From Candidatus Saccharimonadota bacterium (GTDB lineage: Bacteria; Patescibacteriota; Saccharimonadia; Saccharimonadales; UBA10212): 10,740 bases of DNA. The translations under genes and the position numbers were made by a program. Location of the stretch: assembly GCA_028288985.1 (NCBI GenBank), contig JAQGHE010000009.1, positions 1-10,740 of the forward strand, in the 5' to 3' direction. The stretch's first letter is position 1, and the number at the start of each line of letters is the position of its first letter. The notes below the pieces were generated by a model, which saw nothing but the letters and a program-made list of their open reading frames with translations, was not told where the DNA came from and did not search any database. Shown here piece after piece: positions 5,505 to 10,740 of this stretch.

Positions 5505-5663
5505 ATGACTCATCGAGACATCGGTATCGCCATGATGGGAATTGGAACCGGACTGCTTTTCGGAATCCTTCAGGATGTTCGAGGGAGAAGGATACCGGAC
5601 CCCATCGTGAGCACCACCGGCCTCGTGCTACTGGTCGCGGGTCTCCTGGTCACCCTCAGCTAG
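5505..5663 (+). CDS. Two-helix membrane protein, 52 residues (cassette 3, gene 2)
   Basis: A very small protein starting MTHRDIGIAMM, with two hydrophobic segments. IGIAMMGIGTGLLFGIL spans residues about 6-22 and IVSTTGLVLLVAGLLVTL about 34-51. They are joined by a basic hydrophilic loop (QDVRGRRIPDP). This predicts a helical hairpin in the cytoplasmic membrane with the arginine-rich loop on the inside. The ATG at 5505 sits immediately after the shared ribosome-binding module, and the frame runs cleanly to a TAG, which supports it as a real gene despite its size. It is co-transcribed with the alpha-CTD gene. The pairing of a regulator-like protein with a small membrane protein is repeated in the next cassette. 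Function is unknown. Confidence 0.72.
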   Translation: MTHRDIGIAMMGIGTGLLFGILQDVRGRRIPDPIVSTTGLVLLVAGLLVTLS

Positions 5664-5709
5664 CCCGGCTTTTTAAACCGTAGCGGATCCGGTTGATTCC
5701 GCGCAGATA

Positions 5710-5743
5710 GGGAGGCGCGCGCAGAAATGCCGCCGCGCCTCCC
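5710..5743 (+). terminator. GC-rich hairpin, intergenic block 3
   Basis: GGGAGGCGCG (5710-5719) and CGCGCCTCCC (5734-5743) form the same 10-bp stem and loop as block 1; the surrounding 37 bases (5709-5745) are identical to 4137-4173. A weak TTTT follows at 5753-5756. Such an exact copy suggests recent duplication or recombination between cassette boundaries. Confidence 0.55.
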
Positions 5744-5755
5744 AGATAGCACTTT

Positions 5756-5800
5756 TCGAGTCACATCAGATTGGAATAAAATTCTATAGATGTGATCCGA
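5756..5800. repeat. Interrupted palindrome, copy 3, with an extra half-site downstream
   Basis: TCGAGTCACAT (5756-5766) and ATGTGATCCGA (5790-5800) flank CAGATTGGAATaaaATTCT. One left-arm base differs from copies 1 and 2. The following small hairpin is reduced to TCC-GAA-GGA. A further left half-site, TTCGAATCAC, occurs at 5812-5821. The downstream -10 candidate is less clear here: TTCAAT at 5827-5832, four to five bases further away than in the other copies. Confidence 0.62.
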
Positions 5801-5865
5801 AGGAAGTTCTCTTCGAATCACGTTCATTCAATTTTCTGAGCCCTACAACCTCCGGGAGGAAAGCA

Positions 5866-6111
5866 ATGCTTACCGCGTTGTTCAGCCGCAATCCCACAGT
5901 GGCCACTCGTGTCAACGAGGAGCTGATGTGGAAGATCGTGCATAGCCTCCGGCTGCGATTTCCCGAAGCGAAGTCCCGCTGGGAAATCGTCCACCGCTAT
6001 GGCCAACACTATGGCGATGAGTGCGTCCGCGATTCCCTCGACAAAGCGATCAAGATCGGCGAACTCGTCGAAGATGAAGACAATATCTACTTCAACGTCG
6101 CGAACTTCTAG
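5866..6111 (+). CDS. Uncharacterised 81-residue protein, possible winged helix (cassette 4, gene 1)
   Basis: A small soluble protein without Cys motifs or membrane segments. The predicted order is a helix around 16-31 (VNEELMWKIVHSLRLR), a second around 35-50, a longer amphipathic helix DECVRDSLDKAIKIGELVE (about 51-69), then DEDNIYFNVANF, which could be a beta-wing. That order resembles a winged helix-turn-helix, so a DNA-binding role is possible, but no residue pattern proves it. The ATG at 5866 follows GGGAGGAAAGCA, a strong ribosome-binding site. It follows composite block 3 and is followed by a second membrane-protein gene. Stop is TAG. Confidence 0.75.
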   Translation: MLTALFSRNPTVATRVNEELMWKIVHSLRLRFPEAKSRWEIVHRYGQHYGDECVRDSLDKAIKIGELVEDEDNIYFNVANF

Positions 6112-6163
6112 CGGCCCCACCAAAGCTTTGCAAGCTTAGGCGGGCAAAGCGGAAAGGAGAAGT

Positions 6164-6424
6164 ATGAATGACCAAAGTCACCGCCGGGATGATCCATTCG
6201 CCCCGCGCCCAGGACAGAGCTCGTTTGTAAGCATGAGAAAGAACCCGGGACTCGTCAGCAAAGGGACCGCGTGTCGCACTTTCGGAGCCGGCACCGCTAT
6301 CGGCGGCTTCATCGTTCTGATCAACACGCTCCACCAGGCGACCGTCGGCATGATGTACTTCACGGCCGGCCTGCTCCTGGTGGTGGGAATCTTCTTTGCC
6401 GTCTTCGGCAAGAGGTTCTCCTGA
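6164..6424 (+). CDS. Two-helix membrane protein, 86 residues (cassette 4, gene 2)
   Basis: The first 38 residues are hydrophilic and rich in Arg, Pro and Ser. Two membrane segments follow: TFGAGTAIGGFIVLINTL (about 39-56) and VGMMYFTAGLLLVVGIFFAVFG (about 61-82), ending in the basic tail KRFS. A short TM hairpin with both ends cytoplasmic is the simplest topology. The ATG at 6164 is preceded by GGAAAGGAGAAGT, a relaxed form of the shared module. It is 52 bases downstream of the 81-residue gene. Unlike the other six island genes it ends in TGA. Function is unknown; it parallels the 52-residue membrane protein in layout but I see no sequence relatedness beyond hydrophobicity. Confidence 0.75.
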   Translation: MNDQSHRRDDPFAPRPGQSSFVSMRKNPGLVSKGTACRTFGAGTAIGGFIVLINTLHQATVGMMYFTAGLLLVVGIFFAVFGKRFS

Positions 6425-6438
6425 CGCTTCGACAGTCC

Positions 6439-6507
6439 GCGGATAGCTTTAATATCCGCACCGAGGAGGGGTTGAGGTCGCCGTCCGGCGACTTCCCTCT
6501 CCCTCGG
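6439..6507 (+). other. Two tandem hairpins at the 3' end of the island
   Basis: GCGGATA (6439-6445) pairs with TATCCGC (6453-6459). Directly after it a long hairpin spans 6461-6507: outer arms CCGAGG (6461-6466) and CCTCGG (6502-6507), with inner arms GTCGCC (6477-6482) and GGCGAC (6487-6492). Neither has a following T tract. With the intrinsic terminator at 6519 they make a compact structured 3' end, possibly protecting the message or forming a small RNA. Confidence 0.55.
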
Positions 6508-6518
6508 AGTTAATATCT

Positions 6519-6543
6519 AGACCCTCAGCAAAGGGTCTTTTTT
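6519..6543 (+). terminator. Intrinsic terminator of the island
   Basis: AGACCCT (6519-6525) pairs with AGGGTCT (6532-6538) around the loop CAGCAA and is followed by a run of six T (6538-6543). This is a classical Rho-independent terminator on the plus strand. It lies two bases before the stop codon of the convergent aldolase gene. It has no T tract on the minus strand, so it serves the island rather than the aldolase. Confidence 0.9.
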
Positions 6544-6545
6544 AA

Positions 6546-7460
6546 TTACCGGGGCATTGCCTTATTTGAACTGTTGAACATATCAATCTTGGATTCCACA
6601 ACTTCCTGAACGGCCCCTATAACCGTGCCCATGAGTTTTATGACAGCGTACTCGCTTTTATTTTCAGCCAGCACTTGCTCTAGGGTTGTGCGGTAAGCCA
6701 TGCGCATGTCGCTATTGATGTTAACCTTGGTGACGCCGATTTTGACGGCCTCTATAAAATAGTGGCCCGGCGTACCGCTGCCGCCGTGCAGAGATATATT
6801 GCAATTGATGGCGGCCCGCACTCTAGAAAGCAACTCAAGATCAAGCGCCTTGGGCACGGGGTAAAGACCGTGCAAGTTACCGACGGCTGCCGCGAAGGTA
6901 TCTATACCGGTTGCATCAACGAAAGCTTTAGAACCTTCTGGCGTGCTGAAGGTCTTCTTGATCTCTTCATAATCTATGTTCTCCTGGTGGACGTTGCTGG
7001 ACCCGCCAAAATAATGCGGCTCAGCCTCCACCAGCGCACCGGTAAGTTTAGCGGCTGCTACCACCTCTTTTGTTTTGGCGATAATATCTTCGTCGGTAGC
7101 ATCGTGATTGGCCTGGCTGATATCTATATGGATAAACTCAAAACCGGCTTCAATACCGGCGATGGCATCTTCCACGGTGGGGCTATGGTCAAGATTTACA
7201 TATATTTCTACGCCGTACTCGGCTTTATAATTCTCCACCAAATCGCGGATGTTATCGAGGCCGATGGCATCAACTTCGCCCTTGCTAACCTCGACTAAAA
7301 CCGGAGCGTTCTTTTTACGTGCGGCATTAGCAACAGCAATCAGCGTTTCTTGGTTGTCGAGGTTAAAGGCACCAAGCGCGAAGTGTTCGGCTCGGGCTCT
7401 GTCCATCGTCTCACGGGCTTTTTGACAGTTATCTCTGATTTGTCTTAGTGTTAACGGCAT
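6546..7460 (-). CDS. fba: Class II fructose-1,6-bisphosphate aldolase
   Basis: Zn-dependent aldolase (304 residues) that reversibly splits fructose-1,6-bisphosphate into dihydroxyacetone phosphate and glyceraldehyde-3-phosphate. Visible family motifs are GAFNLDN (30-36), NLDHSP with Asp91 and the Zn ligand His92 (89-94), VEAEPHYFGG (144-153), AAVGNLHGLYP with Zn ligand His197 (191-201), LHGGSG with Zn ligand His225 (224-229) and KVNINSD (245-251), which binds phosphate. The usual SVMIDGS segment is HIDIS here and the usual VEAELG is VEAEPH, so this is a divergent branch of the family; tagatose-bisphosphate aldolase activity cannot be excluded. The ATG at 7460 is preceded by GGGGTGGGGA. It follows the transketolase genes by 161 bases and may be in their operon or have its own promoter. 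Confidence 0.94.
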   Translation of the reverse strand: MPLTLRQIRDNCQKARETMDRARAEHFALGAFNLDNQETLIAVANAARKKNAPVLVEVSKGEVDAIGLDNIRDLVENYKAEYGVEIYVNLDHSPTVEDAIAGIEAGFEFIHIDISQANHDATDEDIIAKTKEVVAAAKLTGALVEAEPHYFGGSSNVHQENIDYEEIKKTFSTPEGSKAFVDATGIDTFAAAVGNLHGLYPVPKALDLELLSRVRAAINCNISLHGGSGTPGHYFIEAVKIGVTKVNINSDMRMAYRTTLEQVLAENKSEYAVIKLMGTVIGAVQEVVESKIDMFNSSNKAMPR

Positions 7461-7621
7461 TCCCCACCCCTATATTACTTATTTTAGTTTACTTCTTAAG
7501 CTTACAATCACCAACTATTTAGCATGACGGCCAAGATTTGCATCTAATTCAAGCGAATGATTTCCATAAAATCTGAAATTCCAGTCTGCAACGCAGTAAT
7601 GTGCCAGCTGCGAAAAGCATC
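7461..7621 (-). other. fba upstream intergenic region
   Basis: About 160 bases between tktB and fba. The stretch next to fba is A+T-rich with possible but poor -10 boxes (TAATAT, TAAAAT) and no convincing -35. No strong terminator follows tktB; an ATTTC/GAAAT hairpin near 7560-7580 is weak. Read-through from tktB into fba is possible. Confidence 0.35.
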
Positions 7622-8602
7622 TTAGTGTTTGTGGTTTGTGTGATCCAGCATTAGGTGATGCGCCGCCAAAGCAATATGCTTAGCCGTCAATCCAAAATGC
7701 TCCAGCAGCTCTTCCGGTTTGCCGCTTTCGCCAAACCTATCGTTCATGCCCATCCTTTTCATTGGCGTTGGCAATTTCTCGCCTAAAAGTTCGGCTACGG
7801 CGCTGCCCAGTCCGCCGTTAATCTGGGCTTCTTCCACGGTTACGACGTGCCTGGTTTTTTTAGCGCTTTCCAATATCGTTTCGGTGTCGAGAGGTTTGAT
7901 GGTTGGTACATGCAGCACGTCGGCATGGACGCCGTCTTTAAATAAACTCCTGGCGGCCATCAAAGCCTGCGCGGTCATCGTGCCGGTACTAATAATCGTT
8001 ACATCCGCCCCTTCGTGCATTAAATAGGCTTTGCCGATCTGGAAGGGAGTGTGCTCTGTGGTGACAATCGGCGAATCAGCACGAGCTAATCGTAAATATG
8101 CCGGCCGGGGATCCGTCACAAGAGCCAGGGTGGCCTTTTCGGCCTCAATACTATCGCAAGGAGCAATAACTACCATGTTCGGCAATGCTCGCATCAAGGC
8201 GATATCCTCCAGCATCTGATGCGTTGCGCCGTCCGGCCCTACGCTTAGGCCGGCGTGTGATCCCACAATCCTTACCGGACGATCGTTCAGACAAATCGTC
8301 GTGCGGATCTGCTCCCAGTTCCGGCCGGGGCTGAAGGCTGCATAACTTGATACGAAAGGAACTTTACCCATCGCAGCCAAGCCCGATCCTACCGTGACCA
8401 GATTCTGCTCCGCCACTCCAATTTCAATGAATCTGTCCGGAAATTCCTTGGCGAACAGGTGCATTTGAGTTGATTCGGTCAGATCGGCGCAGGCCGCCAC
8501 AACGCTGCTGCTAAGGGTTCCGGCCTTCAAAAGACCGCGCCCAAAGCCTTTGCGGGTAGATTCCAGCTGGTCAAAATGCGAGGCCAGGTGCATTTCACTC
8601 AT
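7622..8602 (-). CDS. tktB: Transketolase, C-terminal subunit (split transketolase B half)
   Basis: This 326-residue protein holds the pyrimidine-binding and C-terminal domains of transketolase, which moves two-carbon ketol units in the non-oxidative pentose phosphate pathway. GVAEQN (62-67) carries the Glu65 that activates thiamine diphosphate. SHAGLSVGPDGATHQMLED (115-133) contains the conserved histidines of the active site. YLRLARAD (169-176) follows, and VTVEEAQINGGLGSAVAELL begins the C-terminal domain. Its ATG at 8602 overlaps the stop of the N-terminal half by four bases (ATGA), implying translational coupling and 1:1 production of a heteromeric enzyme. The start with MSEMHLAS is supported by that overlap; an alternative ATG lies three codons in. 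The His-rich C-terminus (HTNHKH) is unusual but short. Confidence 0.94.
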   Translation of the reverse strand: MSEMHLASHFDQLESTRKGFGRGLLKAGTLSSSVVAACADLTESTQMHLFAKEFPDRFIEIGVAEQNLVTVGSGLAAMGKVPFVSSYAAFSPGRNWEQIRTTICLNDRPVRIVGSHAGLSVGPDGATHQMLEDIALMRALPNMVVIAPCDSIEAEKATLALVTDPRPAYLRLARADSPIVTTEHTPFQIGKAYLMHEGADVTIISTGTMTAQALMAARSLFKDGVHADVLHVPTIKPLDTETILESAKKTRHVVTVEEAQINGGLGSAVAELLGEKLPTPMKRMGMNDRFGESGKPEELLEHFGLTAKHIALAAHHLMLDHTNHKH

Positions 8603-9465
8603 TCGTGTTCGCTCCGAATCTTGCCGCCCAGGGTGCGCAGTTCTTTTAGGGCCTCGACCGCTTGATCATGATTTGGCGGGCTGCCGTGCCAGTGGAAATC
8701 GTACTCCATGAAGCCCACGCCCTTGCCAGGTATAGTATGGGCGATGATCATCACCGGCTTTTCAACAATTGCTTTGGCCATATCGCAGGCCTCAATTACG
8801 GCCTCGATGTCATTGCCGTTGATATCAATAACGTGCCATCCAAAGGCTTCCCACTTAGCCTTAAGATCATCAAGCGGCATCACGGTTTCAGTCGGGCCGT
8901 CTATCTGGATGTTGTTGCGATCAGTTATGGCGATAATGTTATTAAGCTTATATTTGGCGGCCAGCATGGCGGCCTCCCAAACATTGCCTTCATCCTGCTC
9001 GCCGTCGCCCATCACTACATAAACCCAGCGGTGATGAATTTTATCCATCCGCATAGCTAAAGACATACCACAGGCTTGGGATAAACCGCAGCCCAAGGGA
9101 CCGCTGGTGGTTTCCATGCCCGGCAGCTTGAGCCGCTCCGGGTGGCCCTGCAGGCGGCTGCCGAACTGGCGCAGCGTCATCAATTCTTTTTTATCAAAAT
9201 AGCCGGCGTGGGCCATGGTGGCATAACGCACCGGCACGCAGTGGCCATTACTCAGAAGTAGAATGTCGCGGTCCTCCCAGTCAGGATTTTTGGGATCGTT
9301 TTTCATGACCTGGAAGTATAGTGCCGTGAATATATCAGCGAGTCCTAATGGTCCGGCAGAGTGGCCGCTGCCGGCGTGCTCCAGCATTTTGATAATATCA
9401 ATCCGGATCTCATTGGCTTTCTTCTGCAAAGCGTCGAGCGAATAGTTTTTTTTGGTGCCCGCCAT
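8599..9465 (-). CDS. tktA: Transketolase, N-terminal subunit (split transketolase A half)
   Basis: Thiamine-diphosphate-binding half of a two-gene transketolase. From the chosen start MAGTKKNYSL the protein has 288 residues. It shows HAGSGHSAGPLGLADIFTALYF near the N-terminus, TSGPLGCGLSQACGMSLA in the middle and the ThDP/Mg motif GDGEQDEGNVWEAAMLAAKYKLNNIIAITDRNN. The frame could begin at 9492 with MLWVIILSN, but the ATG at 9465 fits the family start. It also lies ten bases after a TATAAT box, which would place the upstream ATG outside the transcript. It overlaps tktB by four bases and uses TGA as stop, which argues for the standard bacterial code. Confidence 0.94.
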   Translation of the reverse strand: MAGTKKNYSLDALQKKANEIRIDIIKMLEHAGSGHSAGPLGLADIFTALYFQVMKNDPKNPDWEDRDILLLSNGHCVPVRYATMAHAGYFDKKELMTLRQFGSRLQGHPERLKLPGMETTSGPLGCGLSQACGMSLAMRMDKIHHRWVYVVMGDGEQDEGNVWEAAMLAAKYKLNNIIAITDRNNIQIDGPTETVMPLDDLKAKWEAFGWHVIDINGNDIEAVIEACDMAKAIVEKPVMIIAHTIPGKGVGFMEYDFHWHGSPPNHDQAVEALKELRTLGGKIRSEHE

Positions 9466-9475
9466 ATTGCTTAAG

Positions 9476-9481
9476 ATTATA
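9476..9481 (-). promoter_or_regulatory. -10 box of tktA, predicted near-leaderless promoter
   Basis: TATAAT on the minus strand (9481 to 9476) is followed by ten bases and the ATG at 9465. A start about seven bases after the box gives a leader of roughly three nt, and no Shine-Dalgarno sequence is present in the gap. A -35 match is poor. It is divergent from the promoter at 9508-9536. Confidence 0.5.
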
Positions 9482-9507
9482 ACCCAAAGCATAAGATTGG
9501 CGTTATA

Positions 9508-9536
9508 TTGACGTACTCTTCTTTTTATGCTACAAT
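9508..9536 (+). promoter_or_regulatory. Sigma-70 promoter giving a leaderless mRNA for the 247-residue gene
   Basis: TTGACG (9508-9513), a 17-base spacer and TACAAT (9531-9536), with TGC directly before the -10. The ATG of the next gene is at 9544, seven bases after the box, so the transcript should begin at or next to the start codon. The 14-base TTTTATGCTACAAT is shared with the pfkB promoter. Confidence 0.75.
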
Positions 9537-9543
9537 AGCATAA

Positions 9544-10287
9544 ATGACTAGGCCTGAATTCTCACCCCCTGTTGATGTGTTTAGCGAGAAGTATTGGATG
9601 CCCTTTAGTGAGAGCATTGCTCTCGATGCTCCGACCCCCGCAAAACAACCTACAATGAAAAGCAAAGCCATTTATAACGCTTATTCACAGCTTAAAGCCC
9701 TTGAGATAGCCCCCTCAGTCCCGCCGCCCGCAGAAATATTATCTCCGGGTGAATACTTTAACCCGCAGCAGCTGGAGACGGATACACTCATCAAATTCAA
9801 TCGAGAGCAGCTGACCCTGGTTGGTGCCGATGATATGGTCGCCGCCCACGCGCTTTTAGAGAAAGTCAGACCCTTTAATCGATTGGTCGGCGTGGAATCC
9901 GATATCGAGCCCTATAATTACCCCGAAGCCGACACAGGCATTCATTGGGCCGGTAGATATGTATCCCAAGAGGGATATGGCTTGGTACTCGATACTGTAG
10001 ATCAAGGAAAGTCTGTTTTTGGCGTAAAGAAGCTGGAAGCTGCCGAAGAGATAAAAGCTAAAACCGTGGGCCTCCGGGCGCTGGTCGCTTTTGTACAGGG
10101 TTTAGCATCATGGGAAGCACAGAACTCAATTCACCCACACAAGCACCGTTACGTTAATCTGCGCCTGCCGCTTCATTTGCCCTCCAAAGTGGGTGCCACA
10201 TCAATGACCGTAAACCTTCGCGAAGGGAGCGAGTCGTCGGTTATAACTTATGAACGGCTGAATTCAGTAGGCTATTATCCTAAGTAG
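9544..10287 (+). CDS. Uncharacterised 247-residue protein
   Basis: I recognise no family. The first 70 residues are proline-rich and probably flexible (SPPVDVFSEKYWMPF, PSVPPPAEILSPGEYF). From about residue 75 the protein looks folded, with GADDMVAAHALLEKVRPFNRLVGVESDIEPYNYPE and HWAGRYVSQEGYGLVLDTVDQGKSVFGVKKLE suggesting alternating strands and helices. HPHKHRYVNLRLPLHLPSK near 198-216 is basic and histidine-rich. No signal peptide or membrane helix is seen. Translation probably starts on a leaderless mRNA from the promoter just upstream. The gene is divergent from tktA and convergent with the epimerase-like gene, their 3' ends overlapping by eight bases. Base composition matches the core genes rather than the island. 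Confidence 0.82.
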   Translation: MTRPEFSPPVDVFSEKYWMPFSESIALDAPTPAKQPTMKSKAIYNAYSQLKALEIAPSVPPPAEILSPGEYFNPQQLETDTLIKFNREQLTLVGADDMVAAHALLEKVRPFNRLVGVESDIEPYNYPEADTGIHWAGRYVSQEGYGLVLDTVDQGKSVFGVKKLEAAEEIKAKTVGLRALVAFVQGLASWEAQNSIHPHKHRYVNLRLPLHLPSKVGATSMTVNLREGSESSVITYERLNSVGYYPK

Positions 10288-10740
10288 TGCCTGTTTCGTC
10301 AGCGATCCTCATAAGGTCGCTATAAGCCTTGGCCGGGTCGGCGGCTTTTTGGATATATCCGCCGACGTTCAGCACGTCCACGCCTCCGGTTACAAGCTGC
10401 GCTACGTTTTGGATGTTAACTCCTCCGTCCCAGCCGATTTCCAGATCCGGCTTGTGCTTTTTTAAAGTTTCTACTTTAGCCAGCAAAGACAAATCTGCAT
10501 GACCGCCAAAGCTGCCAAGGTCCCCGCTAAATATCAGCACGTGGTCAAGCAAGTCCAGCGAAGACAAGATATAATCCGGACTGGTAGCGGGCAAAAGCGC
10601 CACGCCGATTTTTACTTCAGCTTGGCGGCAGAGATCCAAAACTTCGTTAAAATCGCCCTGAGCCTCGGCATGCACGATAATTAAGTGGGGCCTATGGGTC
10701 AGAATTTCCTTAACTGCCGGCAATGGATTCTTATACATCA
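10280..10740 (-). CDS. Ribulose-phosphate 3-epimerase-like protein (C-terminal part, runs off window)
   Basis: The visible 152 residues form the later part of a ribulose-phosphate-binding TIM barrel, as in Rpe, which interconverts ribulose-5-phosphate and xylulose-5-phosphate. The start NPLPAVKEIL matches the region after the family's HLM motif. LIIVHAEA, VKIGVALLPATSPDYIL, LEIGWDGGVNIQNV (with the Asp of the catalytic DGG motif) and the phosphate-binding VLNVGGYI follow in the expected order. The usual MSVNPGFGGQ loop is IFSGDLGSFGGH, so the substrate-closing loop differs and function could have shifted. The Met at 10738 is probably internal, since upstream barrel strands with two active-site histidines are missing, so the gene continues beyond the right edge. 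It would feed the transketolase pair encoded nearby. Stop is TAG. Confidence 0.85.
   Translation of the reverse strand, partial: MYKNPLPAVKEILTHRPHLIIVHAEAQGDFNEVLDLCRQAEVKIGVALLPATSPDYILSSLDLLDHVLIFSGDLGSFGGHADLSLLAKVETLKKHKPDLEIGWDGGVNIQNVAQLVTGGVDVLNVGGYIQKAADPAKAYSDLMRIADETGTT

Noticed and set aside
4183..5800. Integron attC sites for gene cassettes
   Set aside because: Cassettes with inverted-repeat boundaries suggest it, but the RYYYAAC/GTTRRRY core sites are absent, cassettes appear to have their own promoters, and no integrase is present.
4137..5803. CRISPR array
   Set aside because: Only three copies, hundreds of bases apart with genes between them; no short regular spacers and no cas genes.
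6519..6543. Bidirectional terminator also serving fba
   Set aside because: The T tract exists only on the plus strand; on the minus strand the hairpin is followed by AGATATTAAC.
8599..8602. Recoded UGA (glycine) genetic code
   Set aside because: TGA terminates tktA exactly at the tktB start, and also ends the SLOG gene at a sensible length.
9466..9492. Upstream ATG for tktA (MLWVIILSN extension)
   Set aside because: It lies upstream of the TATAAT box and gives an extension not typical of the family.

Overview
The window reads as chromosome of a Patescibacteria (CPR) bacterium, most likely Saccharibacteria-like. This assignment is inferred from gene content and style: a split transketolase, a fermentative/pentose-phosphate gene set, TACAAT-type -10 boxes and several apparently leaderless genes. 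TGA is used as an ordinary stop in the tktA-tktB overlap, so a recoded UGA (Gly) code as in Gracilibacteria/SR1 is not indicated.

Left flank (1-3141, all minus strand): the N-terminal part of uvrB runs off the left edge. It is followed by a tight operon, read right to left: a PfkB-family sugar kinase, an unrecognised 393-residue protein and a SLOG/LOG-fold (lysine-decarboxylase-like) nucleotide-binding protein. Right flank (6546-10740, mostly minus strand): class II fructose-bisphosphate aldolase and the two halves of transketolase, then an unrecognised plus-strand gene from a leaderless promoter, then the 3' part of a ribulose-phosphate 3-epimerase-like gene that runs off the right edge. Together these flanking genes supply interconversion of hexose, pentose and triose phosphates.

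Between the flanks (about 3219-6543) lies an island on the opposite (plus) strand that is visibly richer in G+C. It holds seven small genes: an acidic 117-residue protein, a 67-residue Cys/His zinc-ribbon-like protein, a 191-residue unknown, a 132-residue protein ending in a free-standing RNA polymerase alpha C-terminal domain, a 52-residue two-helix membrane protein, an 81-residue possible winged-helix protein and an 86-residue two-helix membrane protein. They form four cassettes (2+1+2+2 genes). Three cassette boundaries carry the same composite intergenic block: a very GC-rich hairpin, then a 44-46 bp interrupted palindrome (TCGAATCACAT...ATGTGATCCGA), then a small GATCC/GGATC hairpin sharing part of the palindrome. 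In two of the three, a TACAAT box follows at nearly the same distance. Second genes of the cassettes start with a shared ribosome-binding module, exactly repeated over 17 bp in two of them. Six of the seven genes end in TAG.

The island begins with a textbook sigma-70 promoter (TTGACA-17-TATAAT) and an approximately 290-nt leader with several perfect stems. It ends in a chain of hairpins and an intrinsic terminator. No integrase, transposase, tRNA or flanking direct repeat was seen. The best candidate for something undescribed is this cassette island: a free-standing alpha-CTD protein amid repeated, evenly spaced palindrome/-10 units and short companion proteins suggests a self-contained regulon. 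That functional reading is inference.
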